The translations under genes were made by a program, and so were the position numbers. Positions 35,890-42,166 of a DNA stretch of 64,000 nt are shown here, piece after piece. The notes below the pieces were generated by a model, which was given only the letters and a program-made list of their open reading frames with translations, ran no database searches and had not been told where the DNA came from. Numbering within the stretch: the first letter of the stretch is position 1; each line of letters starts with the position of its first letter. Where the stretch lies: positions 1 to 64,000 of IMG/VR virus record IMGVR_UViG_3300042468_000790; one strand, given 5' to 3'. This stretch comes from a virus.

Positions 35890-36150
35890 TTAACGGACTT
35901 CAAAATCAAGTCGTCTTACTTTACGCTGACGCCTTGCTTCTTGAAAGGCAAGGTCTTCATTCGTAAGAACAGTAGACTTTTCTTTGATACTCATATAGTT
36001 TACCATAACGACCTTTGATAAGTCAAGTGCCGCAATATTTTCATTATTACGAATGGTTGCCATATTAGGACATCCACAAGTAATTGTTTTACCAGACTTC
36101 CCTTCAATCTCGCTTCCGCAAGGCTTACATCTAACTTTTAAGTTTTCCAT
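35890..36150 (-). CDS. Small zinc-ribbon-like protein
   Basis: 86 residues. Two Cys pairs, CKPCG (8-12) and CGCPN (25-29), form a likely zinc ribbon. The rest is charged and ends QEARRQRKVRRLDFEVR. It may bind nucleic acid. It sits between dps and tRNA-Ser and is probably cotranscribed with dps. Confidence 0.7.
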   Translation of the reverse strand: MENLKVRCKPCGSEIEGKSGKTITCGCPNMATIRNNENIAALDLSKVVMVNYMSIKEKSTVLTNEDLAFQEARRQRKVRRLDFEVR

Positions 36151-36162
36151 CGCTATAATTAA

Positions 36163-36606
36163 TTATTCAGTAAATGATCTTAACATCCAAACTGCTTTTC
36201 CGTGAGATTCATTCAAATCGTCAACAAGATTAATAGTTCCTTTTGAGTTTTGTTTCTCTGCTTCATCGGACACCTCGGTAAGCATCTCAATAATTTTCTT
36301 ATGGTCTCCCATCAATTGCTCAACCATAGTCTTGGCATCAATAGACTGTGTGCTATTTGACGCCTGCTCCACTCCAGAGACCTCTGTAATGCGTGTGAGG
36401 GTGCTTACAGGTTTCATACCCAGGAATCGCATATGCTCGGTGATACGGTCGATTTCCTCAAACATTTCCTCATATTGCCCACCAAACAAATCGTGATACT
36501 CCTTAAAATTGGGTCCAACAACATTCCAGTGATATATCCAAGTTTTATGAAATAAGACGAAAAGTGATGCCTGTGTATCACTCAATAGTTTGAATAGTTT
36601 TTCCAT
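36163..36606 (-). CDS. dps: Dps-like ferritin
   Basis: 147 residues, a usual Dps length. HKTWIYHWNVVGPNFKEYHDLFGGQYEEMFEEIDRI-type helices (quoted in part) place the ferroxidase ligands His-x-n-His...Asp...Glu, as in starvation-induced DNA-binding ferritins. Dps oxidises Fe(II) with hydrogen peroxide and shields DNA. A T4-type late promoter precedes it, so it may act late or be packaged. It lacks an obvious basic N-terminal tail. Confidence 0.85.
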   Translation of the reverse strand: MEKLFKLLSDTQASLFVLFHKTWIYHWNVVGPNFKEYHDLFGGQYEEMFEEIDRITEHMRFLGMKPVSTLTRITEVSGVEQASNSTQSIDAKTMVEQLMGDHKKIIEMLTEVSDEAEKQNSKGTINLVDDLNESHGKAVWMLRSFTE

Positions 36607-36625
36607 TACTCAAAGTAGTTTTGAG

Positions 36626-36633
36626 TATTTATA
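36626..36633 (-). promoter_or_regulatory. Late promoter of dps
   Basis: TATAAATA, 19 bp upstream of ATG 36606 and abutting the 3' end of tRNA-Val. A short ACTCAAA/TTTGAGT hairpin fills the leader. Confidence 0.7.
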
Positions 36634-36634
36634 A

Positions 36635-36707
36635 TGAGCAATCGCAGATTCGAACTGCGGACTTTCTGAATGTAAATCAGACACTCTAACCGCTGAGTTA
36701 ATCGCCC
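36635..36707 (-). tRNA. tRNA-Val (UAC)
   Basis: 73 nt. Anticodon stem TCTGA/TCAGA, loop TTTACAT. Acceptor stem GGGCGAT/ATTGCTC has two G-U pairs. Confidence 0.92.
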
Positions 36708-36713
36708 CTAAAG

Positions 36714-36848
36714 TCAAGACTGATTCATCATATATTCTACCGTAGTTGCTATATCATTCATAGCATCACGGAGATTTTCTCTTTGACCAGATTCTTGTTT
36801 ACGAATTGGACGAGAACTATCACACAGAGTCCACCTCCACTGATTCAT
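36714..36848 (-). CDS. Small hypothetical protein, 44 residues
   Basis: Begins MNQWRWTLCDSSRPIRKQES and ends TTVEYMMNQS. It overlaps the C-terminus of the upstream gene by 29 bp in another frame and continues as an open, protein-like frame to the tRNA-Val edge. Function is unknown. Confidence 0.6.
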   Translation of the reverse strand: MNQWRWTLCDSSRPIRKQESGQRENLRDAMNDIATTVEYMMNQS

Positions 36849-37062
36849 TTCTGAGCAGAACCATAGATTTATCTTCATTCTTATAGTGTTCTAACTTAAT
36901 CCAATTTATAAGAGCATTTACTTCCATCATTTTTTGTTCATCTTGTTTAATGACGATATCAGAAGGAAGTTCTCCAAAGTTAATGATTAATGGAATTGCA
37001 GTTTTATAGTATTCTAATGCTTCTATAGCAAGTTTTCTATCACGTTGAGAAATAAGCGACAT
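36820..37062 (-). CDS. Hypothetical protein, 80 residues
   Basis: The start at ATG 37062 is set by a perfect ribosome-binding site (AGGAGG) 5 bp upstream. A longer TTG-started frame runs into the promoter. MSLISQRDRKLAIEALEYYK suggests a helical protein. Family is unknown. Confidence 0.7.
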   Translation of the reverse strand: MSLISQRDRKLAIEALEYYKTAIPLIINFGELPSDIVIKQDEQKMMEVNALINWIKLEHYKNEDKSMVLLRNESVEVDSV

Positions 37063-37083
37063 AGACCTCCTAACTCGTTTCTT

Positions 37084-37112
37084 ATTATACGACAAAAGGG
37101 AGGTTTCGTCAA
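37084..37112 (-). promoter_or_regulatory. Promoter fused to the pstS terminator
   Basis: TTGACG (37107-37112), 17 bp, TATAAT (37084-37089). The -35 lies in the loop and 5' arm of the pstS terminator hairpin. Confidence 0.7.
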
Positions 37113-37118
37113 CCCCCC
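37094..37118 (-). terminator. pstS terminator
   Basis: GGGGGGTT/AACCTCCC-type hairpin with one mismatch and TTTT, a few bases after the pstS stop. Confidence 0.6.
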
Positions 37119-37127
37119 ATATCTATA

Positions 37128-38090
37128 TCAGTTACCGATACGCTTTACGGCAATTCTTGATTTGTTGAGAATGCTACCGGCAAGAGGAACATAACCCAGA
37201 TCATCAGCAAGCATTTGTGCCTTAGAACTCAAAGCATAATTGAGTGCCTGTTGAATATCACCAGTCTTTGCACCATTTCCAGTCTTATAGGCAAGAATCC
37301 AAGTCAGAGTGGAGATAGGATATGCACCAGAGGCAGAAGGATTAGGATTTTCGCCAGCAAGATTTGCATCCAGTTTGATAGAGTTTAGAGCAATAGCACC
37401 AGACTTAGCAGTAGGAAGAACAAACTGCCCTGCCTTATTTTGAACTGCTGCTGTCTGAAGTTTATTTGCTTTCACAAATCCGGTATTCACATAACCAATA
37501 GAACCAGGAGTGGTCTTAACAGTACCAGAAACACCTTCATTTCCTTTACCACCAATACCAACAGGCCATTTTACTGACTTACCAACTCCAGGTTTCCAAC
37601 CACCAAAAGCATCCAGAGAATTAGTAAATGCAAAAGTAGTTCCAGAACCATCAGAACGATGAACCACAAGAATAGGTCCAGCAGCACATCCAAGTGCCTT
37701 CCAGTTCTTGATGGTTCCAGAAAACACATCTACAGTTTGCTTCTGAGTGAGTTTCAGAGTGCATCCAGGTTTGTTATAAGCAACGGCAATAGTTCCACCC
37801 ACCATAGGAATTTGAACCACGCCACGCTTAACTTTACTTGCCTCTTTTGACGAAATAGGTTCATCAGTTGCACCAAAATCGACAGTTCCTGCGACATACT
37901 GACGGACACCAGAACCAGAACCAACTGACTGATAATTCACACGATTGCCAGTTTCAGAAGCATAACCTTGGAACCAGCGTTGATAGATGGGTGCTGGAAA
38001 GGTGGCACCAGCACCATTCAAAGGAGGTCCAGCAAGAGCGGCAACAGGAGCAGCAACCAGACCAGCAACAATAAGATTTTTGAGTTTCAT
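37128..38090 (-). CDS. pstS: Periplasmic phosphate-binding protein
   Basis: 320 residues. Signal peptide 1-20 (cleavage after ALA). Phosphate-site segments: GAGATFPAP, SVGSGSGVRQ, DFGATDEP and HRSDGSGTTFAF. PstS delivers phosphate to the host PstCAB transporter. Cyanophage copies raise uptake in P-limited hosts. A Pho box precedes it, so host PhoB probably controls it. It ends in a terminator that carries the next promoter. Confidence 0.95.
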   Translation of the reverse strand: MKLKNLIVAGLVAAPVAALAGPPLNGAGATFPAPIYQRWFQGYASETGNRVNYQSVGSGSGVRQYVAGTVDFGATDEPISSKEASKVKRGVVQIPMVGGTIAVAYNKPGCTLKLTQKQTVDVFSGTIKNWKALGCAAGPILVVHRSDGSGTTFAFTNSLDAFGGWKPGVGKSVKWPVGIGGKGNEGVSGTVKTTPGSIGYVNTGFVKANKLQTAAVQNKAGQFVLPTAKSGAIALNSIKLDANLAGENPNPSASGAYPISTLTWILAYKTGNGAKTGDIQQALNYALSSKAQMLADDLGYVPLAGSILNKSRIAVKRIGN

Positions 38091-38113
38091 AAAAAGTGAA
38101 TAACTACAGAGTA

Positions 38114-38158
38114 ATTATAAGGTAAAGGAAAGATAAAATCAACTAAGATTTGGTTAAG
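38114..38158 (-). promoter_or_regulatory. Pho box and -10 box of pstS
   Basis: Three 8-bp units at 11-bp period, CTTAACCA (38151-38158), CTTAGTTG (38140-38147) and TTATCTTT (38129-38136), resemble the cyanobacterial CTTAACCT PhoB site. TATAAT follows at 38114-38119. No sigma70 -35 is present, as expected for an activated promoter. Confidence 0.75.
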
Positions 38159-38160
38159 AC

Positions 38161-38189
38161 AAAAAAAAGCACCCAAAGAATGGGTGCTT
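38161..38189 (-). terminator. Porin-gene terminator
   Basis: 9-bp stem AAGCACCCA/TGGGTGCTT with a 5-nt loop and T8 on the minus strand, directly upstream of the Pho box. Confidence 0.9.
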
Positions 38190-38212
38190 CTACTCATATT
38201 ATGAGTTGTTTA

Positions 38213-39697
38213 TCAGAATGTGAACTTAGTCTGGACTACACCACCCCACTTGCTGGAATCTTGATAACGCTGATTGTTATCAACATAGAACAGAGCAGGA
38301 GTAATGCTGATGTTATCGGTGACTTGGAACTTGTAGAAGATTTCAAGCAGAGTTGCATCATCTACACCAGCGGTTTCGGCAGAAGGTGCTTGACCCAAAG
38401 CAATACCAGCAGAGTTACCCTTAGCAAAGACATCGCTCCACTGAAGACCAACCATCCAAGAATTGGAATCAGTAGCATCACCCGAACCAGGAGTACCACT
38501 TACACCATTATATCCATAAGCAGCAGAAACGGAAGGAACCCAACCAGATTGTTGTGGTTGCCAATAAGCATTAAGAGCAACACTATTGGATTCTTGACCA
38601 GCAGCAAGAGTACCATTAGCACTCAAGAGACCGTTGTAGGTGCGCGAACGAGTGCCTTCAGTACCATAACGGTAACCTACGGCAACACCCCACTGAGGAG
38701 CACGATAACCAACTTGAGCAAGCAGGTTCAGAGCACCATCAGCATTGAATACACCAGTTTCGGAATCATCACCGTTCTGAGCAACATAGTTCAGACCAGC
38801 AACAAATCCACCTTGACCTTTCTTGGTAGGTTGTTTCCACTGAGCACCAAAACCAGCACCAGTTGCCTTGTTATAGACACCGGGAACACCAGAAACAGCA
38901 AAGAAGTCAAGAATTTCTGACTTATAAGCAGAAGGAATCCATGCCATCTCGGTATTACGAACCAGAGGACCAGCAGTTAGAGTTAGACTCTTACTTACAG
39001 GGAACTGGTAGTAAAGACGATCGATCTCTACAGTTCTATCGGTAGATTCTGCCTTATCAAGTTTGAACAAAGAAGAACTAGAACCAAAAGGATCGCTACT
39101 GAAGTTACCGGAACGAAGACGAGTACGGAGCAAGTCCTTACCAGTAAACGAGGTATCAAAGTTCAGACGCAGATCATAGTTGAATGCGGTGTTACCCACA
39201 TCAGCACCTTTATTGGTTTCAAGACTAGGAACTCCACCAAGCATGAAATTGACTTCACCCTTGAGTTTAGTAGTGGTAGAGAATTGTGTTGCTTCCAAGT
39301 TTCCAACACGGTTCTCCAGACCATCTACACGACCCTTGAGTACTGCAAGTTCACTCTTGAATTCGTTCAGCAGTCGTTGAAGTTCATCTGTAGTTTCAGT
39401 CACACGATCCAAACAGGCATTCAGCAGTGCTGCTGCTTCAAAGCGAGTCATTGCCTGACCACCTTTGTATGTGCCGTTAGGATAACCAGCAACGCAACCA
39501 TAACGGTCTACGAGGTTGGTAAGTGCCTGATATGCCCAATCAGTAGGTTGGACATCAGAGAATTGAGTAACACTTGTAACCTGTGCTGCCGAAGCATACT
39601 TATTGACATCCTCAGTATTGAGTTCTGCAGCGATAGCAGCAGGAGCAACAAGACCCAGAGCAACAGGGACGAGCATTAGTTTTTTAAGAAAATTCAT
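38213..39697 (-). CDS. Cyanobacterial-type SLH-porin (OprB/SomA family)
   Basis: 494 residues. Signal peptide 1-23 (AIAA end), then an SLH domain (about 45-100: FSDVQPTDWAYQALTNLVDR, GYPNGTYKGGQAMTRFEAA). A short coiled coil (about 100-138) and a beta-barrel with the typical C-terminal aromatic (VQTKFTF) follow. This is the architecture of the major cyanobacterial outer-membrane porins, where the SLH domain binds peptidoglycan-linked polymer. Placed just before pstS, it may open the outer membrane to phosphate or other nutrients. It was probably acquired from a host. Confidence 0.9.
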   Translation of the reverse strand: MNFLKKLMLVPVALGLVAPAAIAAELNTEDVNKYASAAQVTSVTQFSDVQPTDWAYQALTNLVDRYGCVAGYPNGTYKGGQAMTRFEAAALLNACLDRVTETTDELQRLLNEFKSELAVLKGRVDGLENRVGNLEATQFSTTTKLKGEVNFMLGGVPSLETNKGADVGNTAFNYDLRLNFDTSFTGKDLLRTRLRSGNFSSDPFGSSSSLFKLDKAESTDRTVEIDRLYYQFPVSKSLTLTAGPLVRNTEMAWIPSAYKSEILDFFAVSGVPGVYNKATGAGFGAQWKQPTKKGQGGFVAGLNYVAQNGDDSETGVFNADGALNLLAQVGYRAPQWGVAVGYRYGTEGTRSRTYNGLLSANGTLAAGQESNSVALNAYWQPQQSGWVPSVSAAYGYNGVSGTPGSGDATDSNSWMVGLQWSDVFAKGNSAGIALGQAPSAETAGVDDATLLEIFYKFQVTDNISITPALFYVDNNQRYQDSSKWGGVVQTKFTF

Positions 39698-39756
39698 ATA
39701 GTTCGTTAAGAATTACAACTACGAAGTTTATTTAGACCCCCTGATATTTTAGGGGA

Positions 39757-39827
39757 AGCGGATACACGGATTTGAACCGAGGATAAAAGTTTGGAAAACT
39801 CTTGTGTTACCACTACACCATATCCGC
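39757..39827 (-). tRNA. tRNA-Gly (UCC)
   Basis: 71 nt cloverleaf. Anticodon loop TTTCCAA reads GGA. Acceptor GCGGATA/TATCCGC with U73. Confidence 0.93.
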
Positions 39828-39832
39828 AATGT

Positions 39833-39903
39833 TGAGAGTGGAAGGTTTCGCATCCTTCTACTGTATCCCTTGTCGGGGTGCCTTACTTTTGGCATCACTC
39901 TCA
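39833..39903 (-). ncRNA. Cloverleaf-like structured element, not a normal tRNA
   Basis: An 8-bp closing stem (TGAGAGTG/CACTCTCA) encloses three hairpins in tRNA order: TGCC/GGCA with 8-nt loop, a short CCC/GGG arm, and GAAGG/CCTTC with 8-nt loop. There is no anticodon arm of normal size and no TTCRA T-loop. It follows a consensus promoter. It could be a decayed tRNA or a tRNA-mimicking RNA. Confidence 0.45.
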
Positions 39904-39926
39904 GCGTACTTCCTTCACACCATGGA

Positions 39927-39955
39927 ATTATAAGACATAATGAGTATTATGTCAA
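39927..39955 (-). promoter_or_regulatory. Consensus promoter for tRNA-Gly and the porin
   Basis: TTGACA (39950-39955), 17 bp, TATAAT (39927-39932). It starts at the last base of tRNA-Thr. Confidence 0.85.
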
Positions 39956-40025
39956 GCCCCATAACAGAATTGAACTGTTCTCTGCAGTTTACAAAACTGC
40001 TGCATCACCACAATGCTTATAGGGC
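39955..40025 (-). tRNA. tRNA-Thr (UGU)
   Basis: 71 nt. Anticodon stem GCAGT/ACTGC, loop TTTGTAA. Acceptor GCCCTAT/ATGGGGC. Its 5' half lies inside the HNH reading frame. Confidence 0.92.
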
Positions 40026-40333
40026 GGATTGTGTAATTCTCTATGGCAGTTAGCACAAACAAGAATACACTTTTTTGCTTCTTCTCTTTGTTTTTCAAGA
40101 GAAAGAGTAGACCCAATTATACCACCTTCCTTTACGGTTGGGTCAAGATGGTGGAAATCTAATGCGGCAATGCACTTATTATACCCACATATAGAGCAAC
40201 AGTTTCCTGCTTCCTCTTTTAGAATAGCAACATTTTTCCTTCTGGTAGCGGATACACGCTCTGCGCTTTTCTTTGCCCAATCAGGATTTTTTGCTTTTCT
40301 TTCAGCATAAGTTCGTGTTTCTATTTTTGCCAT
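39989..40333 (-). CDS. HNH endonuclease reading into tRNA-Thr
   Basis: 114 residues. CSICGYNKC (about 46-54), DFHHLDPTVKEGG (catalytic His pair) and LVCANCHRELH form an HNH domain with zinc-binding cysteines. The last 12 codons and stop are encoded by the 5' half of tRNA-Thr (37-bp overlap). It lies between tRNA genes and is probably a selfish nuclease targeting a tRNA locus. Confidence 0.85.
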   Translation of the reverse strand: MAKIETRTYAERKAKNPDWAKKSAERVSATRRKNVAILKEEAGNCCSICGYNKCIAALDFHHLDPTVKEGGIIGSTLSLEKQREEAKKCILVCANCHRELHNPPYKHCGDAAVL

Positions 40334-40369
40334 TATTATTGGTATAACTTTTATTATTTATACCGATAA

Positions 40370-40442
40370 CTCCCCCACCTGGACTCGAACCAGGAACACT
40401 TTGATTAACAGTCAAATACTCTGCCAATTGAGCTATAGGGGA
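40370..40442 (-). tRNA. tRNA-Asn (GUU)
   Basis: 73 nt. Anticodon stem TTTGA/TCAAA, loop CTGTTAA. T arm CCTGG/CCAGG. G73. Confidence 0.93.
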
Positions 40443-40448
40443 ATATTG

Positions 40449-40539
40449 GTAGGAGGGGGAGAACAAAGTGACTACCTCATCCCTCTTGCACATCATCTAG
40501 ACTTTTGGACAGACCAGAGAGAGGTGTTGCACTTCCTAC
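40449..40539 (-). ncRNA. Structured spacer between tRNA-Asn and tRNA-Arg
   Basis: Closed by GTAGGA/TCCTAC with an inner CACCTC/GAGGT pairing, about 91 nt. It lies just downstream of a promoter. It does not match a tRNA. Role is unknown. Confidence 0.3.
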
Positions 40540-40567
40540 ATTTTGATAGAGGCGCCTATCAGTTTAT

Positions 40568-40596
40568 ATAGTAACAAACTTTTGAAGGTTTGTCAA
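40568..40596 (-). promoter_or_regulatory. Promoter within the tRNA cluster
   Basis: TTGACA (40591-40596), 17 bp, TACTAT (40568-40573), directly after tRNA-Arg. Confidence 0.7.
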
Positions 40597-40597
40597 G

Positions 40598-40671
40598 CGT
40601 CCTTTGAGAGATTCGAACTCCCGACACATAGGTTCGTAGCCTACTGCTCTAATCCACTGAGCTAAAAGAAC
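40598..40671 (-). tRNA. tRNA-Arg (ACG)
   Basis: 74 nt. Anticodon loop CTACGAA reads CGU, and CGC/CGA if A34 is converted to inosine. Acceptor GTTCTTT/AAAGGAC. Confidence 0.92.
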
Positions 40672-40675
40672 AAGG

Positions 40676-40747
40676 CGAAGGGTGAGGGATTTGAACCCCC
40701 ATCGCAAGGTTTTGGAGACCTGCATCTTACCGTTAGACTAACCCAAC
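40676..40747 (-). tRNA. tRNA-Trp (CCA), weakened acceptor stem
   Basis: 72 nt. Anticodon loop CTCCAAA reads UGG, with G73 as expected for Trp. Acceptor GTTGGGT/ACCCTTC leaves two U-U mismatches at 2-71 and 3-70, and 27-43 is also unpaired. Confidence 0.8.
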
Positions 40748-40769
40748 AAAATTTGGATATAAAATCCAA

Positions 40770-40843
40770 TGCCCGATACAGGACTCGAACCTGTAAAACC
40801 TTGTTTCTAAGACAAGTATGTATTCCAATTCCATCAATCGGGC
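40770..40843 (-). tRNA. tRNA-Leu (UAG) with short variable loop
   Basis: 74 nt. Anticodon loop CTTAGAA, Leu-like D arm, acceptor GCCCGAT/ATCGGGC, A73. The variable region is only about 5 nt, whereas bacterial tRNA-Leu is normally class II. Confidence 0.88.
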
Positions 40844-40846
40844 TGG

Positions 40847-40917
40847 CTGAGAAACTAGGACTCGAACCTAGATAAACGCCTTCAAAGGGCGGTGTCCTAC
40901 CATTAGACGATTTCTCA
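40847..40917 (-). tRNA. tRNA-Gln (UUG)
   Basis: 71 nt. Anticodon loop CTTTGAA, stem CCGCC/GGCG-type. Acceptor TGAGAAA/TTTCTCA, G73. Confidence 0.92.
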
Positions 40918-40921
40918 TTGG

Positions 40922-40993
40922 GGTGTCGTGAGGGAATCGAACCCTCGTAGGGAGAATCACAATCTCCAGTCTTAACCACTAGACTAACGACAC
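40922..40993 (-). tRNA. tRNA-His (GUG)
   Basis: 72 nt. Anticodon stem GGAGA/TCTCC, loop TTGTGAT. C73 and a preceding base that can provide position -1. Confidence 0.92.
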
Positions 40994-40995
40994 AG

Positions 40996-41068
40996 TGGCT
41001 GTAGATGGATTCGAACCACCGACGACTTCCGTATGAAAGAAGCGTTCTACCAACTGAACTATACAACC
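40996..41068 (-). tRNA. tRNA with CAU anticodon (Met, or Ile if modified)
   Basis: 73 nt. Anticodon stem CTTCT/GGAAG, loop TTCATAC. Sequence alone does not separate elongator Met from lysidine-modified Ile. Confidence 0.88.
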
Positions 41069-41071
41069 TGG

Positions 41072-41154
41072 TGGAAGATGTTGGATTCGAACCAACGGAG
41101 GTTTTATCCTCACGGTTTAGCAAACCGATGCATTAACCGCTCTGCCAATCTTCC
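41072..41154 (-). tRNA. tRNA-Ser (GCU)
   Basis: 83 nt, class II with long variable arm. Anticodon loop TTGCTAA reads AGC/AGU. Acceptor GGAAGAT/ATCTTCC. Confidence 0.92.
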
Positions 41155-41158
41155 AAGT

Positions 41159-41248
41159 GGGGAGAAGGTGGAATCGAACCACCATTGCCAAAGGACGGAA
41201 TCGAACCGTCTCTAACACCGTCGTGCTCACCATCCAAGGTGCTCTCCC
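41159..41248 (-). tRNA. Irregular tRNA-like gene with two T-arm motifs
   Basis: 90 nt. The acceptor GGGAGAG/TTCTCCC pairs. A normal T arm GGTGG-TTCGATT-CCACC precedes the 3' strand, but a second complete T-arm motif GACGG-TTCGATT-CCGTC lies where a class II variable arm would be. A possible anticodon loop GTTAGAG (UAG, Leu) has a mismatched stem. D arm CACC/GGTG. Identity is uncertain. It may be a class II tRNA or a recombinant of two tRNAs. Confidence 0.5.
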
Positions 41249-41251
41249 AAG

Positions 41252-41358
41252 TTGATAAGGGCGCCTGATTTAAAGTGCGCTTGGGTCGTTTAACTAGGGG
41301 ACTATTTCACCCTCCTCCCCCGTCACACTAATGTTTGGTGGGGGTGGACCCTTATCAA
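41252..41358 (-). ncRNA. Structured spacer with 10-bp closing stem
   Basis: TTGATAAGGG/CCCTTATCAA exactly closes the 107-nt gap between tRNA-Ile and the irregular tRNA. Inside, CACCC/GGGTG, CCCCC/GGGGG and GCGC pairings are possible. Function is unknown. Confidence 0.4.
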
Positions 41359-41430
41359 TAGGAATACCCAGATTTGAACTGGAATCTATCGGTTATCAAC
41401 CGATTGCTCTAACCATTGAGCTATATTCCT
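41359..41430 (-). tRNA. tRNA-Ile (GAU)
   Basis: 72 nt. Anticodon stem ATCGG/CCGAT, loop TTGATAA. Acceptor AGGAATA/TATTCCT, A73. Confidence 0.92.
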
Positions 41431-41434
41431 GAGG

Positions 41435-41508
41435 CGGGAACAATTGGATTTGAACCAATAACACCTTGTTCTTCAAACAAGTGCTCTACCAATTGGAGCT
41501 ATGTTCCC
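41435..41508 (-). tRNA. tRNA-Phe (GAA)
   Basis: 74 nt. Anticodon stem CTTGT/ACAAG, loop TTGAAGA. Acceptor GGGAACA/TGTTCCC. Confidence 0.92.
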
Positions 41509-41512
41509 AAGG

Positions 41513-41586
41513 TCTGAGAGGCAGGATTTGAACCTGCGACTTGAGCGTTCCAAACACCCAGCTCTACCAAACTGAGCTACTCCCAG
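41513..41586 (-). tRNA. tRNA-Pro (UGG), copy 2
   Basis: 74 nt. Anticodon loop TTTGGAA, C1-G72 and A73. The body differs throughout from copy 1, so it is not a recent duplicate. Confidence 0.88.
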
Positions 41587-41589
41587 ATA

Positions 41590-41661
41590 CATTCCTAACG
41601 GGATTCGAACCCGTGTTACCTCCTTGAAAGGGAGGTGACCTAACCGCTAGTCGATAGGAAC
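41590..41661 (-). tRNA. tRNA-Glu (UUC)
   Basis: 72 nt. Anticodon stem CCTCC/GGAGG, loop CTTTCAA. Position 1-72 is G-U. Confidence 0.92.
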
Positions 41662-41668
41662 TTGATTT

Positions 41669-41729
41669 GAAGGCAGGTGCGGTATCATCCCGAAGGCGTT
41701 CCCATGCTCCTTTTACTTTCCTTGCCTCC
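41669..41729 (-). ncRNA. Structured spacer with 7-bp closing stem
   Basis: GGAGGCA/TGCCTTC (one G-U) closes about 61 nt between tRNA-Glu and tRNA-Asp, with an inner CGG/CCG arm. It is too short for a full cloverleaf. Possibly a decayed tRNA. Confidence 0.3.
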
Positions 41730-41731
41730 AA

Positions 41732-41803
41732 CGACCCTAACGAGATTCGAACTCGTGATTCTTCTTAGACAGAGAAGTATGATAACCACTTCATCATAGG
41801 GTC
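41732..41803 (-). tRNA. tRNA-Asp (GUC)
   Basis: 72 nt. Anticodon stem CTTCT/AGAAG, loop CTGTCTA. Acceptor GACCCTA/TAGGGTC, G73. Confidence 0.92.
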
Positions 41804-41807
41804 AAGG

Positions 41808-41896
41808 TGGGAGAAGAGGGAATTGCACCCCCAACGGTTCTTATGTAACAGTTTTACAGACTGCCGCCACACATATCTAATAGTAGCCTTTCTCCC
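41808..41896 (-). tRNA. tRNA-Tyr (GUA)
   Basis: 89 nt, class II. Anticodon loop CTGTAAA. Acceptor GGGAGAA/TTCTCCC. The T loop TGCAATT departs from TTCRANY at its second base. Confidence 0.85.
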
Positions 41897-41899
41897 AAA

Positions 41900-41972
41900 T
41901 GGGTCGTAGAGGAGTTGAACCTCTCTCTACCGGTTAAAAGCCGGGTGCATAAAACCGATCTGCCAACGACCC
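41900..41972 (-). tRNA. tRNA-Lys (UUU)
   Basis: 73 nt. Anticodon stem CCCGG/CCGG-type, loop CTTTTAA. Acceptor GGGTCGT/ACGACCC. The stretch 41973-42103 to its right holds no gene I can support. Confidence 0.92.
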
Positions 41973-42103
41973 AAATAATATGGATAAATATTCGGTTGTC
42001 TAGGTTCTGGTGGAGAGGCAATCCCTCAACCACTTGATTAGAATACCACCGTTTGGTCTCTGGGGGGAGATTGGTGGGCACTTAGGAAACTGGTACAGGC
42101 AAC

Positions 42104-42137
42104 AAAAAAGGGGAGGAAACTTTTGGTTTCTCTCCCC
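42104..42137 (-). terminator. Terminator inside the tRNA region
   Basis: GGGGAGAGAAAC / GTTTCCTCCCC hairpin with a one-base bulge, loop CAAAA, and T6 on the minus strand. Confidence 0.8.
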
Positions 42138-42166
42138 CTTCTTATTTGCTTTTTATGGATTACATC

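Noticed and set aside
38150-38920. A 256-codon plus-strand ORF opposite the porin gene
   Set aside because: It is the reverse of porin coding sequence and includes the porin terminator and the pstS Pho box. No protein-like pattern is present.
40302-41215. Several 60-150-codon ORFs across the tRNA array
   Set aside because: They run through perfectly folded tRNA genes and have tRNA-derived compositions.
41854-42081. A 75-codon minus-strand ORF through tRNA-Lys and tRNA-Tyr
   Set aside because: Most of it is tRNA sequence and it has no conserved features.
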